DNA from: Canna indica
Lineage: Eukaryota > Streptophyta > Magnoliopsida > Zingiberales > Cannaceae
Reading direction: 5' to 3'
Assembly (NCBI GenBank): GCA_034359265.1
Contig: CP136890.1
Coordinates: forward strand, 92,963,501-93,027,500
DNA: 64,000 nt
A program made the translations under genes and the position numbers. Position 1 is the first letter of the stretch. Every line of letters begins with the position of its first letter. The notes beneath the pieces are model-generated. The model saw nothing but the letters and a program-made list of their open reading frames with translations. It did not search any database and was not told where the DNA came from. Below are positions 1 to 11,100 of this stretch, piece after piece.

Positions 1-99
1 GAAGGGACTTACTTAACCTTCGTGCGAGCAAGATGATCTGAATCTAGGGTTTAAAAGTGGACGAAGGGGCTTACTTAACCTTCGTGCGAGCAAGATGAT
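1..99. repeat. Tandem duplication, 62-bp period
   Basis: A segment of about 37 bp beginning GAAGGGACTTACTTAACC at position 1 recurs at position 63 with one difference in the first part, giving a direct repeat of period 62. The left part may continue outside the window, so the full copy number is unknown. No coding capacity is associated. Confidence 0.8.
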
Positions 100-110
100 T
101 GGCGACAGAG

Positions 111-1373
111 ATTTCCTTCGTCTTTGACACCTACCTCCCTGAGTGTGAAGAAAGTTCGAGAGCGAGTGTACGCTATCAGTAAGTTCACTACTTTTGCCCT
201 TTCCTCCTCCGGGCGCCTTTGGGTTAAACTTGGACTAAGTCCGAGAAATGAGATGGAAGTTACGGGAACCATCTATTATTCAAATCCGTATCCAGCTTCA
301 TCATAAATCCAATTCCATAAGGTTAATACTTAGAAATAAGAGTTAATTAAACTTACCAGAATTTTACCGAATAGAGAATTTTAGTAAAACATTTTTGATC
401 ACTAAATATTCGTCATAACGCAACGAGTTAAACTTCACATAATAAACGTAAAAGTTATATGAACATTAGTCTAAAAATTTTAATTTGAAATTAGGCGGGG
501 GCCGCGCGAACGCGTACCCCCTCTACCACAAATTATGACGTCCACTCTCCCACTTGGGGAGATGGTAGGTCAGCGCATCTTCCAAGTGCAATGAAGACCG
601 CTAACTTAGGCCACGAGCCTTCTTGTTCACCCGTAGACCCCGTCCAGGTAAGTATAGTTCACCGGTTCATTCCACTCCCATTTTATACACCTTCCGACCC
701 CCTCCTGCCTTCCGCTTCCGCGATATGGGACTAATTTGCTATACCACACGATTGCTTGCAGATTTAGAAGTGTGTTCGCACTTCACAGTCGACAGCATCC
801 CAAAATCAACTCAATATATGGCGGTGTAGACTTCAATAAAAAAAAAACTCAATTATTTCCTTCCTACCTAAACCATTTGGAGCTCAAAACTACCCCAATA
901 GTCCAATGGAATTAATGGCCATCACAATGTGATCATGATTGACCATCAACTTCATGATCAAGTTGACTGAACTTGCAACTAATCGATAATTTTTCAAGTC
1001 ATAAAGAATTAAACATCTTCACCAAACTCGAGAATCTTTTTATGGATCATGATTGTCTCCAATGTGTCCCACATTCTATAAAAGAAGATAAGTATTACAA
1101 ATTGGGATTTATAAAAAAGAATTTGTACTTTATGGCCTACGTTTTATCTTTAACAACTCATGTGAGATTTGGACAAGATTCTTCACTGATCACATCTGAA
1201 TCACAAGCTTCAATATGTCACCACAAGGAATTGAAAAAAAGAGCAGTTCAATTATGATTTAGTTGACAACTTTATAAAGAAAATGATAAATATACAGCTC
1301 TATTAATTATATCAAGGTAGCTGGTGGATCCACAAGCACATGATTTATAATATAAATATGTTCCAGCAGAAAA

Positions 1374-1411
<38 letters not shown>

Positions 1412-2494
1412 CAATTAATTTTATCTTTTTTTAAAGTCAATGGTTACTTAACTTCATCATATTAGTCCAGTGAGACAAATAATTTTTTTATGATTTTAAT
1501 TGATTAATGATTGTCCTTTTTAGGAGGGAAGGGACAATATTTATTTTTGGTTTGACGTGGCACATCCCTATATATGTATTTCAAAGTTGGTAGTATATCA
1601 TTTTAAACAAAGTCAAGAAGTACACTTTTTATATCTTAGTTTTCACTAATTGAGGCATCCATTGCAATTAATGATTACATGTTTAATGATTTATCATATT
1701 TTTAATGATTACAAAGTCAAGGGACAAAATTTAATGATTTATCATATTTTTTAATAGTACTAGTGACTCAAATTTCTAAATTGTATAGAGATGAAGTTAA
1801 ATTGCTGTGCTTGTGCATGAAATAATTGTCAATTATTGTGATAAAGGTTTTGACTTCTTCTGAAGATTATATGTCAAAAATGTTATAGAAGTTGCTTCCA
1901 AATTTAGTAATCATTTAAAAATCATTTTTAATAGGTAAAAAGTACAACAAAATAGTAGAAGACATGAGATGGAAAAATCACTCATCATTGAAAAGGTCTT
2001 GGTATGACAGGAATTAAATTATTAAATTATTAATCCACTCATAATTTGACGGTTAAATAAGTAGGCATATTACATATAAATTCTCAGTAATTCCTAGCTC
2101 TAACGTTATGTACATGCTTTGAGTTATGTTTCACGCGTATATTTATGAATTATATATGAATAATATTTTTTAACTTATATATAATGTAATTAATTATTTT
2201 TAAAAATATATATTAATTTTTAATTATTATAATATTATTAATCGTCTATCAATTTAAATATATATCTTTTCTATTTTTTTACCAAATAAATACTTATATT
2301 AAATCGGTGATTGCCGAATGAAAAAGGAGTCTGCATACAAAAATGCCTCAAGTTCCGGAGGCCGGATGGATGACCAAACAAGCACATCATTACATATCGT
2401 AGCTCGGTTTGTTATTTAATGGACAATTTTATTAGTCTTGTGGTAGCAAAAAGCAAAATCTAAAATATTACATTTTGTCTTTAAGTACAAAATA
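111..2494. other. AT-rich non-genic stretch
   Basis: No convincing gene is visible. Open frames at 623-829 and 973-1257 are short, lack recognisable domains and sit in AT-rich sequence. The stretch contains an (AT)n microsatellite and a 21-bp direct repeat (TTAATGATTTATCATATTTT at 1683 and 1731). A more GC-rich part at about 490-760 resembles no family that I recognise. Confidence 0.6.
1382..1410. repeat. (AT)n microsatellite
   Basis: Uninterrupted AT dinucleotide run of about 29 bp following an A-rich stretch. Confidence 0.95.
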
Positions 2495-2803
2495 TCAGAT
2501 ACAATAGACGAAATTCTCCATAGATAAGGAGATAATCCATTCAGGATTGACCAAAATCTTGGAGTCTGTTTTCATCGAGAACTGATGCAAATCATTTTCA
2601 GCCGCAAACATTAAGCAATCTCGAACAGCAAAAGCCTCAAGGCAAAGGACAGATTCACCCATAGCATATTTACTCGTTGCGAAAATGCGAGACCCCTCCC
2701 AAATTCGCACAATGAAATCAATTCCTCTTGTATTCTTTGATAAAGAAGCATCACAAATGATTTTAAAAATGTCCCGTGCTCGCGATTTTGAATTCGAGCT
2801 CAA
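2495..2803 (-). pseudogene. Isolated LINE RNase H-domain fragment
   Basis: The minus-strand translation reads as part of the RNase H-like domain (RVT_3 type) that ends plant L1 ORF2 proteins. The segment IICDASLSKNTRGIDFIVRI resembles the first catalytic-Asp strand, and MGESVLCLEAFAVRDCLMFA resembles the following ExxA helix, with a later TDSKILV segment. It is only about 100 residues long. No reverse transcriptase, zinc-finger or poly(A) tail adjoins it, so it is a dead remnant, not a host gene. The link to a LINE rests on family resemblance; no search was run. Confidence 0.6.
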
Positions 2804-4276
2804 CCACTGGATTAGATAAATCTTTTAAATCTGGTGTACATCGAATATTATATTAGTTTTATATTAATCTAATCCTATTTTTTTTAATCAATGCACAAAA
2901 TAAAATAATGAATTCAAATTCATATCTTATTATATTTTTCTTAATCCTACGAAGCAAACAAACACTAATTGCATGTTTAATTGTAGGGAACACAAATACA
3001 GAAAATGCACTTCTTTATTTAGAAGCAACACTCAAAAAATTGATATTGACTTAAAAAATTATTAGAAGTTGCATCCAACTGAGTAAAAGAAGACGATGGT
3101 TGAGCTGGTAAGGTATAAGATTGACATCACTGTATCAATTTCCTCAAAGCATATATAAATATGATAAAGATTAAATTCTTTTAATTCATGTGCTTAATAA
3201 TTCTTTTAATATTTATATGTAATAAAGTGCCGATGATTATTAATGAAATTATCATTTATATTATTACGAATAATTAAAAAAATTATTAGACTCATTTTTA
3301 GAAGAATATAGACTCCACGAATATATAATCACGTTGGTCCTTTTCCTGTGACACTTGTGGCAAAGCACACCAAAGTGTCTCCTCCCACAGTGACGCAAAT
3401 GCCCATTAAAATATGGGCATAACACTGCCACAAGTTATTGATTAATAGATGATGACGATGATGATGGAGAAGAGGACAACTAAAAATCAGAAGATTAATG
3501 GAGAAGTAGGAAGCAAATTAATGCATCTTTTGGCATAAATAAGTCACAATTATCTAAATATAAATTATATTTATCTTAATTCAGATCGCAATTATCTTAT
3601 ATGATTAATTTAGAGGAACAACTAATTCTTGACATGCTTTTGGGCGCCATTGTTGGCTGTGTCGGCGGAGTCTTTATTGATTTGGTTACAATAATTTTAT
3701 GGTTTTGAAGAATAATTCGATTTAAGTAAGGAGCGCTTGGATATTCAAATTATCTTCAAATTGGTTTTAAAAAAATCTTAATGGATATTATTTTTGAAAG
3801 TCATGGATGGTTTCACAATTTTTATTTTTATTTTTTGCGTCTATCGTTCCAAAGATTAACATAAATGAAATCTAATATATGTTTCAATATAAAAATATTA
3901 AGTTTATAGTAAAAATTTACATTAAATTTTTATTATTTGAATAATGTATTATTTTTAAGAAGTCAAAAAATACTTTGTGCTCCATAGTTGAAAAAAAAAA
4001 TTCTGAATTTGTGTATTAAAATATATTTTATAATAGTATAGAAGGATACTTTTAAAAAACATGTAACAAGATGTCTAAAATAACCTGTTTTTTAGGGTTC
4101 CAAAATAGGTTTTCGTTGCAAAATTAATTGGATAGAATTTAGCTATGAAGGTTAGGAATCAATTCTTATAGGACAGGTTCTCAATCTCGATGGCTTGAGG
4201 CTGTTTGGTTTACTACAAATAACTAAATAAGCTTTTAGCATTTATATTTATAACATTTCAACAATCTCCTCTCATG
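2804..4276. other. AT-rich non-genic stretch
   Basis: No gene is seen. A segment at about 3168-3228 is repeated at about 4843-4903 inside the Helitron interval with roughly 80 percent identity, so it is probably transposon debris. At 3099-3115 the string TGGTTGAGCTGGTAAGG resembles a Pol III box A with one mismatch, but I find no good box B, so a SINE is only a weak possibility. Confidence 0.5.
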
Positions 4277-5009
4277 ACTATAGCTATGGGTGAGCAAATC
4301 TTAAATCAACTCGAATATTTTAAAAAAATTAATTCAAAAATTTAATTCTAGTCGAATTATTCGAGTAACTCGGGTCGGATCGAGGGTGAAAACCTTAATA
4401 TACTCGATCGAACCCGAAATGTAATTAAATATATATTTATATATATATATATATATATATAAGAAAGCACTTTAGTCTTCTTATCATGCCAAGTGTCATG
4501 ATAAAAACTATATCAAGTGACATAAATTTAAGTACTTTAAATATATAATAGATATAATATTAATATAGATGCTTTTAGAAAAAAAATGTGTATTCATTGC
4601 ATTGATTTTTTTTATGGCATGTAATATTTTTTTTAATATTAGCTTTATTGAATGGTATGTAATATTATCATCTCTTTTAAATATATAATATTATCTTTTT
4701 TATGGGAATTAATTTTGTTGCAACATTAGCAACATTGAATTTAATTGAAATATTAAATTAATTTTTTTGCTCATTGCTTATGGGAATTGTTGGTAGTTGA
4801 CGAAAAAAATATTTTTTCATCCAAAAAATAAAAATAAAAATATTAAATTCTTCTAATTGATGTGCCTAATAATTCTCCTAATACTCACATGTAATAAATA
4901 TTTTCATATTTTTAAACAATGAGTAAAATTAAAATTAAGTTAACTTATTAATATCAGACTCTATTATCCGATGTAAAAATAAATACACGAATTAATGAGC
5001 CTCAATTTT

Positions 5010-6060
5010 TAGTTTGGTTCAAAACTAACAAATGTTTCCCAGAGGCAAGAAGCTTAACATATGTTGAATTTCTTTTGTTGTTTACATGGGAGCAAGATAT
5101 TAGACATTGGACTCGAAGATAGAAGAGTCAATTTTCGATTGGAAGAATATTCTTTGATGGTAGATGTATACGATATTTTCCAAAAAAGTTTGTAGACAGA
5201 ACAATAATAAATGATAGATATCCAATTTATAGAAGAAGAGATAATGGTCGAACAATTAAAAAGGGGAAGATTGATTTGGACAATCGTTTTGTTGTGTCTC
5301 ATAATAGATACATGTTGTTGAAATATGATGCACACATTAATATTGAATGGTGCAATCAATCGAGATCAATTAAATATATTTTCAAATATGTGAATAAAGG
5401 TCATGATCGTGTCACTGCCACATTCATTGACTCAACCTCACAATCTAAAATACAAGCTCATGTTGATGATATCTAAATGTTTTATGATTGCTGATATATC
5501 TCTCCATGTGAAATAATATGTAGAATATTTAGTTTCGACATTCATTACAAATATCCATATGTGCAATGATTGTCGTTTCATCTTCCAAATGAACAGACTG
5601 TAATTTTCAATGATGATGATCAAATATCTGAAGTGGCAAATCGACCAACAATTAATAAGTCTTAATTTTTAGCTTGGTTCAAAACTAACAAATATTTTCC
5701 AGAGGCAATAAGTTTAATATATGTTGAATTTCCTTTGTTATTTGCATGAAAGCAAGACATTGGACTCGAAGAGAGACAAACTAATTTTCTATTTGAGAAT
5801 TCTACTAAACGTGGTCAGGGGTCCAACGTCTTTCGAGGATATTAGAACAGTCAATGGTAAAGTTTACCCAATTTTTAGAGATGCATGATATAATTTAGGG
5901 TTGATTGACGATGACAAAGAATATGTAAATACAATTAAAGAAGCAAGTACATGGGTATCAGGTTTTTCTCTTAAAAAATTATTTGCTATATTATTATTAT
6001 CGAACTCGATGTCTAGACCAGAATTCATTTGGGAGGAGGCTTGAAAATTATTAACTAAAG
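5010..6060 (+). pseudogene. Helitron helicase-like region, duplicated and broken
   Basis: Plus-strand frames encode segments matching the Helitron helicase-like/Rep part. Examples are TKRIND-poor pieces such as RFVVSHNRYMLLKYDAHINI (5280-5340) and SIKYIFKYVNKGHDRVTATF just after, known from plant Helitron ORFs. A lead-in segment at about 5008-5130, with translated YVEFPLLFTWEQD-like sequence, recurs at about 5660-5790, so this part carries an internal duplication about 650 bp apart. The second copy continues into residues resembling FEDIRTVNGKVYPIFRDA and the central region of the same protein family. Stops and frameshifts are frequent. The Rep catalytic two-His and two-Tyr motifs were not found intact. 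Confidence 0.65.
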
Positions 6061-6180
6061 ATATACCTTATTTGATAAAGCAAGTGTTACAAACAGAAGG
6101 CATGAAAGCTATATATTTATTATATATATATATATTATTATTTTATACCAATTAATATATTAAATATATATATATATATT

Positions 6181-7870
6181 TTTAATTTCAAACATTGTCA
6201 TTACTGACGATGAACTCAAAGATGTTTGTTTAGAGAAATTTAATTTAATTCTAAAAGGATGTGGCAAAAGTTTGGATGACTTTCTTAACGATGCCAAAAT
6301 CATCTCGATCATCTATAAACATTAACAATCGCTTAATTGCTAAGGAGCAGCGCTACAATCGAAGGAGATTAAGAGAGGAAAATCAAGAACAAGTTCAACA
6401 CCTAACTTCGGAATAGAGACAAATTTATGATGAAATATTGGATGTTGTTAAAAGAAAAAAAGGGAGGTATTTTTTTTCTACATTTATGGTGGAACTGGAA
6501 AGATATTTATTTGAAAAACTCTTGCATCTACACTTCGATCCGAATGAGAAATTATTTTAACAATTGCGTCCAATGAAATAACATCTTTACTATTACCTGT
6601 TGGAAGAACAACGCATTCTCAATTTGCGATCCTTCTTAATCTGTATGAGGATTTTACTTACAATATTAAACAAGGTTCTCTGTTGGCTGATTTATTGGTG
6701 AGAACAAGTTTAATTATTTAGAACGAAGCTCCAATAATGAATAGGTATTATTCAGTTATATATTTAATTTATATATTTATTAAATTTTATTAAATACAAA
6801 TCTAATAGTCTGATTCTCTTAATTTTAAATATTATTTTGAAGTGCTTGATATAACAATGTGTGATGTTATTCGTTTTAAGAATCCAAATAGCAATGATCA
6901 TCCTTTTGGAGGTAAGACTGTAGTATTTAGGAGAAACTTCAGACAAATCTTACCCGTCGTTCATAAGAAAAGCAGACAAGATATTGTTAATGCAGCACTT
7001 AATTCGTCTTATTTATGAGACGATTGTGAAGTTTTGAAGCTAACGAAAAATATGTGTCTCACTGTAAACAACTCTGATGACAATACGAATAATTTGAAAA
7101 GTTTTCTGAATTGTATATCATCGATCAGTGATGGAAAGATTGGTGATCATGATAATGGTTATGGGGTAGTCTGAATTACAGATGATAACTTGATTTTGAA
7201 TGCAAGTGACCTTGTTGCTGCGATTGTTGATGCAATTTATCCTAACCTTATAACAAATGTCAATAGTTTACAATATTTGCAACAAAGAACTATATTAGCT
7301 CTCACCCTGAATGTGGTTGAGATGATTAATGACTATATGGTTTCTCTAAATCAAAAAGAGTCAACGATATTTTTGAGCTCAAATAGCACGTGCTTATCAG
7401 ATTCTGGAGGGAGTTTGTTGGATCATATCCACACACCAAACTTCTTGAATTACATCAAATGTTCTGGTGTTCCTAAACATTATTTGACATTAAAAGTTGA
7501 GACTCCTATTATTTTGCTAAGAAATATCGATCCACTTGCTAGATTATGTAATAGAAGACGATTGATGTTAACAAGACTTGGGAACCGAGTCCATGAAGAC
7601 GAGATTATTTCTGGAATTAATTGCGGAGAAAAGATATTCATTCCATGTATGTTGTTGACACCATCAGATCCAAGACTGCTAGTTAAATTTCAAAGGAGAC
7701 AGTTTCTTATTATGATTTCTTATGCGATGACTATCAATAAAAGTTAAGGCCAATCACTTTCAAATGTCGATGTTTTCCTCAAAAAATCTATCTTCACTCA
7801 TGGACAACTTTATGTCGTAGTGTCTAGGGTGACCAATAGGAAATGTTTGAAGATTTTGATTTGTAATTAA
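6181..7870 (+). pseudogene. Helitron PIF1-type helicase domain, broken
   Basis: Plus-strand frames encode a superfamily 1 helicase of PIF1/RRM3 type. A Walker A-like region reads YGGTGKIFI near 6482-6510 (consensus GGTGKT, so the Thr is replaced). It is followed by ASNEITSLLLPVGRTTHSQF, the segment preceding the DEA(P) box (here NEAPIMN after a stop), and FRQILPVV near 6940. The longest intact frame, 7190-7747, carries the C-terminal helicase part with YLQQRTILALTLNVVEMIND and LRNIDPLARLCN. The final motif HGQLYVVVSRVTNRKCLKIL lies at about 7799-7860. At least five in-frame stops break the gene. It belongs to the Helitron above. Confidence 0.75.
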
Positions 7871-8038
7871 AAAGTTCATATTGTTAAAAAAAACTACAAA
7901 TGTTGTACACCAAGAAGTTTTTCGTAATTTATAAAATATTTATTTTTATATTATGTTATTTGTGATTTATGCACAATATTATTTTTCAAATATTGATATA
8001 TATTAATAGCAGATATTTGATCTAATGTGAATTAAGAT

Positions 8039-8072
8039 CGTCACGATGCGCGACGGGTATTATACTAGCTAG
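8039..8072 (+). other. Helitron 3' terminal hairpin and CTAG end
   Basis: CGTCACG (8039-8045) pairs with CGCGACG (8049-8055) with one mismatch around an ATG loop. GGTATTATA, then CTAG twice (8065-8068 and 8069-8072), follow; the second CTAG precedes T. This arrangement is characteristic of plant Helitron 3' ends (CTRR before the host T). Confidence 0.8.
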
Positions 8073-8413
8073 TTTATATATAATATAGGCATAAAAAGTG
8101 TGTTGCCTTAGTAATTAAAAGTTTAGATATAAAATGTGAGAGATTTTAAATTCAACTTATCTTAAGGTCGTATTTTTAAAACCTCTTTTCATCTCATTTT
8201 TCATCATATTCACAATTGAATTTTTTATATCTTTTATTATTATGAGTTTTTTATTTTGATTTTTCAAAAGGAAATTCAAGTTATTTGGATCGGGCCCCGA
8301 AATCTTATTCGAGTAAGATCGGATGGCGTAGGAGCCTCCTTATTCGGGTTCAAATTATTCGGATTGAATTGGATTTTGATCTGACCCAACCGATGCTCAC
8401 CCTTAACTATAGC

Positions 8414-9220
8414 AATAGCCTCTTTAATTTGCTTACAATAGTTTTCTCTCGATCGCGATAATCTCTCTATTTTCTCTCACTTGCGAAAGCCTCTTGTCAC
8501 TCATAACAATTCTCATTTTCTCTTGCTCAAAATAACCTCCATCTCACTAGCAATAAATTTCCTCTCGCTTGTGACATCCTCTCTCGCTCACAATAATATT
8601 CCTTTTCTCTATCTGCGACAAACTAAACACATGCAAATTATAAGTTGCAATTCTACTTATCGGCAACAAAATAGTAGATTGCAACTCTCATTCATGTGCA
8701 TTTATTTTCGCATGTACATATTTTTTACGATATTTACATTTGCATGGAACCAAATAGTCTATTTACGTAGGAATCAAAATTATGTAGTAAATATTCACTC
8801 TTAACTCTAGTTTAAGTCACGAAGTTTATCTTAATTGAGCTTAATTTAAGTAAAGAAAAAAAACTATTTATCTCAAAATTTTAGCCCTTCAATTAATTAT
8901 GGAATAGGGAATACCTCAATTTTAATTTTAAAATGTTTTAATTGTAATTTAATAATTTTTTAAAGTAAAATTTGGATGACAATTATTACTCGGGAAGAAA
9001 TTCTAATCATGTCAAGTTACTCAAATTTGAATTAGTCCATTTGAGTTGAACCTAATCTGAGTTGAACCTAATCTGAGTTAAATTTGAATAACTTATGTCT
9101 AATGTTTAATATCCTGGGCTTTAGATATTAGTCACATGCTAAAATTTAACTGTACTAACTAATTAGAATAAATTTAATAAGTAGTCTTAAATGAAGAGAC
9201 TGTTTAAGGTCAAGTTAATT
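8414..9220. other. Non-genic stretch between hAT element and LINE
   Basis: No gene is seen. The frame at 8481-8804 has no recognisable domain. A 17-bp unit around GAGTTGAACCTAATCT repeats at about 9044-9078. The sequence is AT-rich. Confidence 0.5.
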
Positions 9221-9257
9221 TTAAAGATAGCTACGTTTTTTAGGAAGGCTGTCCGAA

Positions 9258-11100
9258 ATGAGCGACGAGAAGGTGAAAACTTTGTCAAAGGGGGCGTCGA
9301 CTTCATCAAATGGAGAGATCCTAATTCCAAGGCCTAAGAAGCCGCCTGATCGAGCAGTGGAGATGGAGATCTGTACTGAGATGGAGGAAAATCTGGAAGA
9401 AGAAAACAATAGGGAAGAAGATGATAAATCAAAGGAGCTAAAATTGGGCGTTGGGCCTAATACCTGGGCGAGCTTATTTAGGAGATCAGACAACCTCACG
9501 AACTGGAAAGAATCAAAGGATCTGGTGGAGAAGATAGAAAGAATACAGAACAGTGCGAAGGGGAGAGTGAAGATCGCGGAAGCTGATCTCAAGGAAGCAA
9601 GAAGGGAGAGTAATCTGACGCTATACGACAAATTCTTTGGACGAACTCCGCCGTTTGAGCTGGTAAGAAATCTATTACCAAAGATTTGGAGAATTAAATC
9701 AGATTGCAATATTGTGGATTTATCTGCCGGTTTTTTTGCATTTAAATTCTCTAATGTTGATGATTATTGGGATGTATACTCGAGTGGCCCTTGGTTTCTC
9801 AGAGGGCAAGCGCTATCACTAATTCAATGGAAGGATAACTTCCAGCCGCTAAGGGAGAAAATAGACACAATTCCGGTATGGATTCAATTACCGGGATTGC
9901 CATATGAGTTTTTAAACAGTAATATCCTACCACAAGTTGTGGCAGTTATAGGTAAACCACTGAAGATAGATAACCATACTATGAATGGAGACATGGGTAA
10001 ATTTGCTCGTGTATGTGTGATGATGAACATCAGAAAACCAATCCAACAGGGGTTTTGGATTGACACAGAGACAGGCAGTTTCTTTCAATCAGTAGCTTAT
10101 GAGAATTTGCCAGAGATATGCTTTAGTTGCGGTATGATTGGACATGGGGAGAACATGTGTAGTTTGAAGGTGTGCAATGTAGCAAATACAGAGGGGAAAT
10201 CAGAAACAATAAGTAAAGGAAACATTGACAATGATAGAGAGTTAGGACCATGGGTCCAGGTGCAAAGAAGAAAGAGATATGGGCAAACTCAAAAACAGGG
10301 CAAAGGCAATGCAAATAACTCTTTTATTGTACTGGACAATCCTACATTTGAGGAGGAGGTTGCTGGCAGAGAGAAAAACAAAATGAAAAAGATAAATGAG
10401 ACTAAAGAGAAGAATTGTTCAGAAGGAAACTTAGAAACAAAGAAAGAAAATGACAATGAAAAAAGAGGAAATGAAAAAATGGAGATAGACAAGAGATGGG
10501 TGGAAACTGAGAAATTAGAGAAAAAGCAAAATAATGAAGTGCCAGTCCTGAAAGAGAAAAAAATTACAATATGAGTCAAAGAAAGAAAAAGAAGATGTCA
10601 GGATGAAAGAAAAAGAAAAAGAACAAACAAGAATGCAACATGACATGTATAAAGGGAAGGTAGAAGGGTACAAACAAGAAAAAAAGTGGATTGCAAAAGG
10701 GAAGAAACTTGCTGAAGGTGAATTTATTTTCAAGGCTGCTGAAATCAGAGAGAAAGAGGAACTAAAGAAACAACCAATAAGCAAAGAAAATGATGAATTA
10801 AACACATTGGCTACAAAGCTTTCGGATTCTTTTAGGAAGATTTTGGATAATGAGCATGCAGAAGAGGACTTCATTGAGGTTGGCTTATGTCCTGAGATTT
10901 CGAGGGAAAGGAAAATGGATAGTACAAAGAATAGAAAAGGAATTGAAATGGGCAGAAAACTATTTGACATTCCTGTAGAATACAAAAATATCAAAATAAA
11001 GAAAAGAAGGTTTTCAAAGGAAGACAGTATACTAAAAGATGAGGGAGATCCTAATCAGGTAGGATATTTGGAGGCAACTAACATCAGGAATACATTATGA
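9258..11100 (+). pseudogene. LINE ORF1: DUF4283 nucleic-acid-binding protein with zinc knuckle
   Basis: The ATG at 9258 opens a 438-codon frame closed by TGA at 10572-10574. The domain at about residues 100-250 (region with WRIKSDCNIVDLSAGFFAFK) is DUF4283, the N-terminal domain of plant LINE ORF1 proteins. It is followed by a CX2CX4HX4C knuckle CFSCGMIGHGENMC (10119-10160). The rest is highly charged, Lys/Glu-rich. The same charged character continues in another frame to a stop at 11098-11100, so a one-base change in the A7 run at 10557-10563 probably split a protein of about 613 residues. The protein is expected to bind LINE RNA. Its restored stop overlaps the ORF2 start as ATGA. Confidence 0.85.

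Larger units (their letters stand above)
4430..8072 (+). mobile_element. Decayed autonomous-type Helitron
   Basis: The interval encodes, in order on the plus strand, broken pieces of a Helitron helicase-like region and a PIF1-type helicase. It ends in a typical Helitron 3' terminus: a short hairpin, then GGTATTATACTAG and CTAG before T. The 5' boundary is approximate: the (AT)n run followed by AAGAAAGCACTTTAGTCTTC at about 4462 resembles plant Helitron 5' ends, but no diagnostic TC start is certain. Helitrons insert between A and T without a target duplication, so the outer boundary cannot be confirmed by flanking repeats. Many stops and frameshifts show that it is inactive. Confidence 0.75.
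4285..8405. mobile_element. hAT-type non-autonomous element hosting a Helitron
   Basis: The left end is TATGGGTGAGCA and the right end is TGCTCACCCTTA. These form a 12-bp terminal inverted repeat with one mismatch. Both ends are flanked by a perfect 8-bp direct repeat ACTATAGC (4277-4284 and 8406-8413), the target-site duplication length of hAT elements. The subterminal sequence at both ends is rich in GGGTTC/TCGAAT-like motifs, as in common plant hAT MITEs of the GGGTGAGCA type. No hAT transposase is present. Most of the interior (about 4430-8072) is a decayed Helitron, so the original hAT element was probably only about 0.5 kb. Confidence 0.85.

Noticed and set aside
973..1257. 94-codon open frame on plus strand
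   Set aside because: No domain, AT-rich surroundings and a non-ATG start; chance frame is the simpler reading.
3099..3150. Possible SINE head with Pol III box A
   Set aside because: Only box A-like sequence is seen; no acceptable box B, tail or target duplication.
8481..8804. 107-codon open frame on plus strand
   Set aside because: Composition is Leu/Ser/Ile-rich with no domain and it lies in transposon-flanking sequence.
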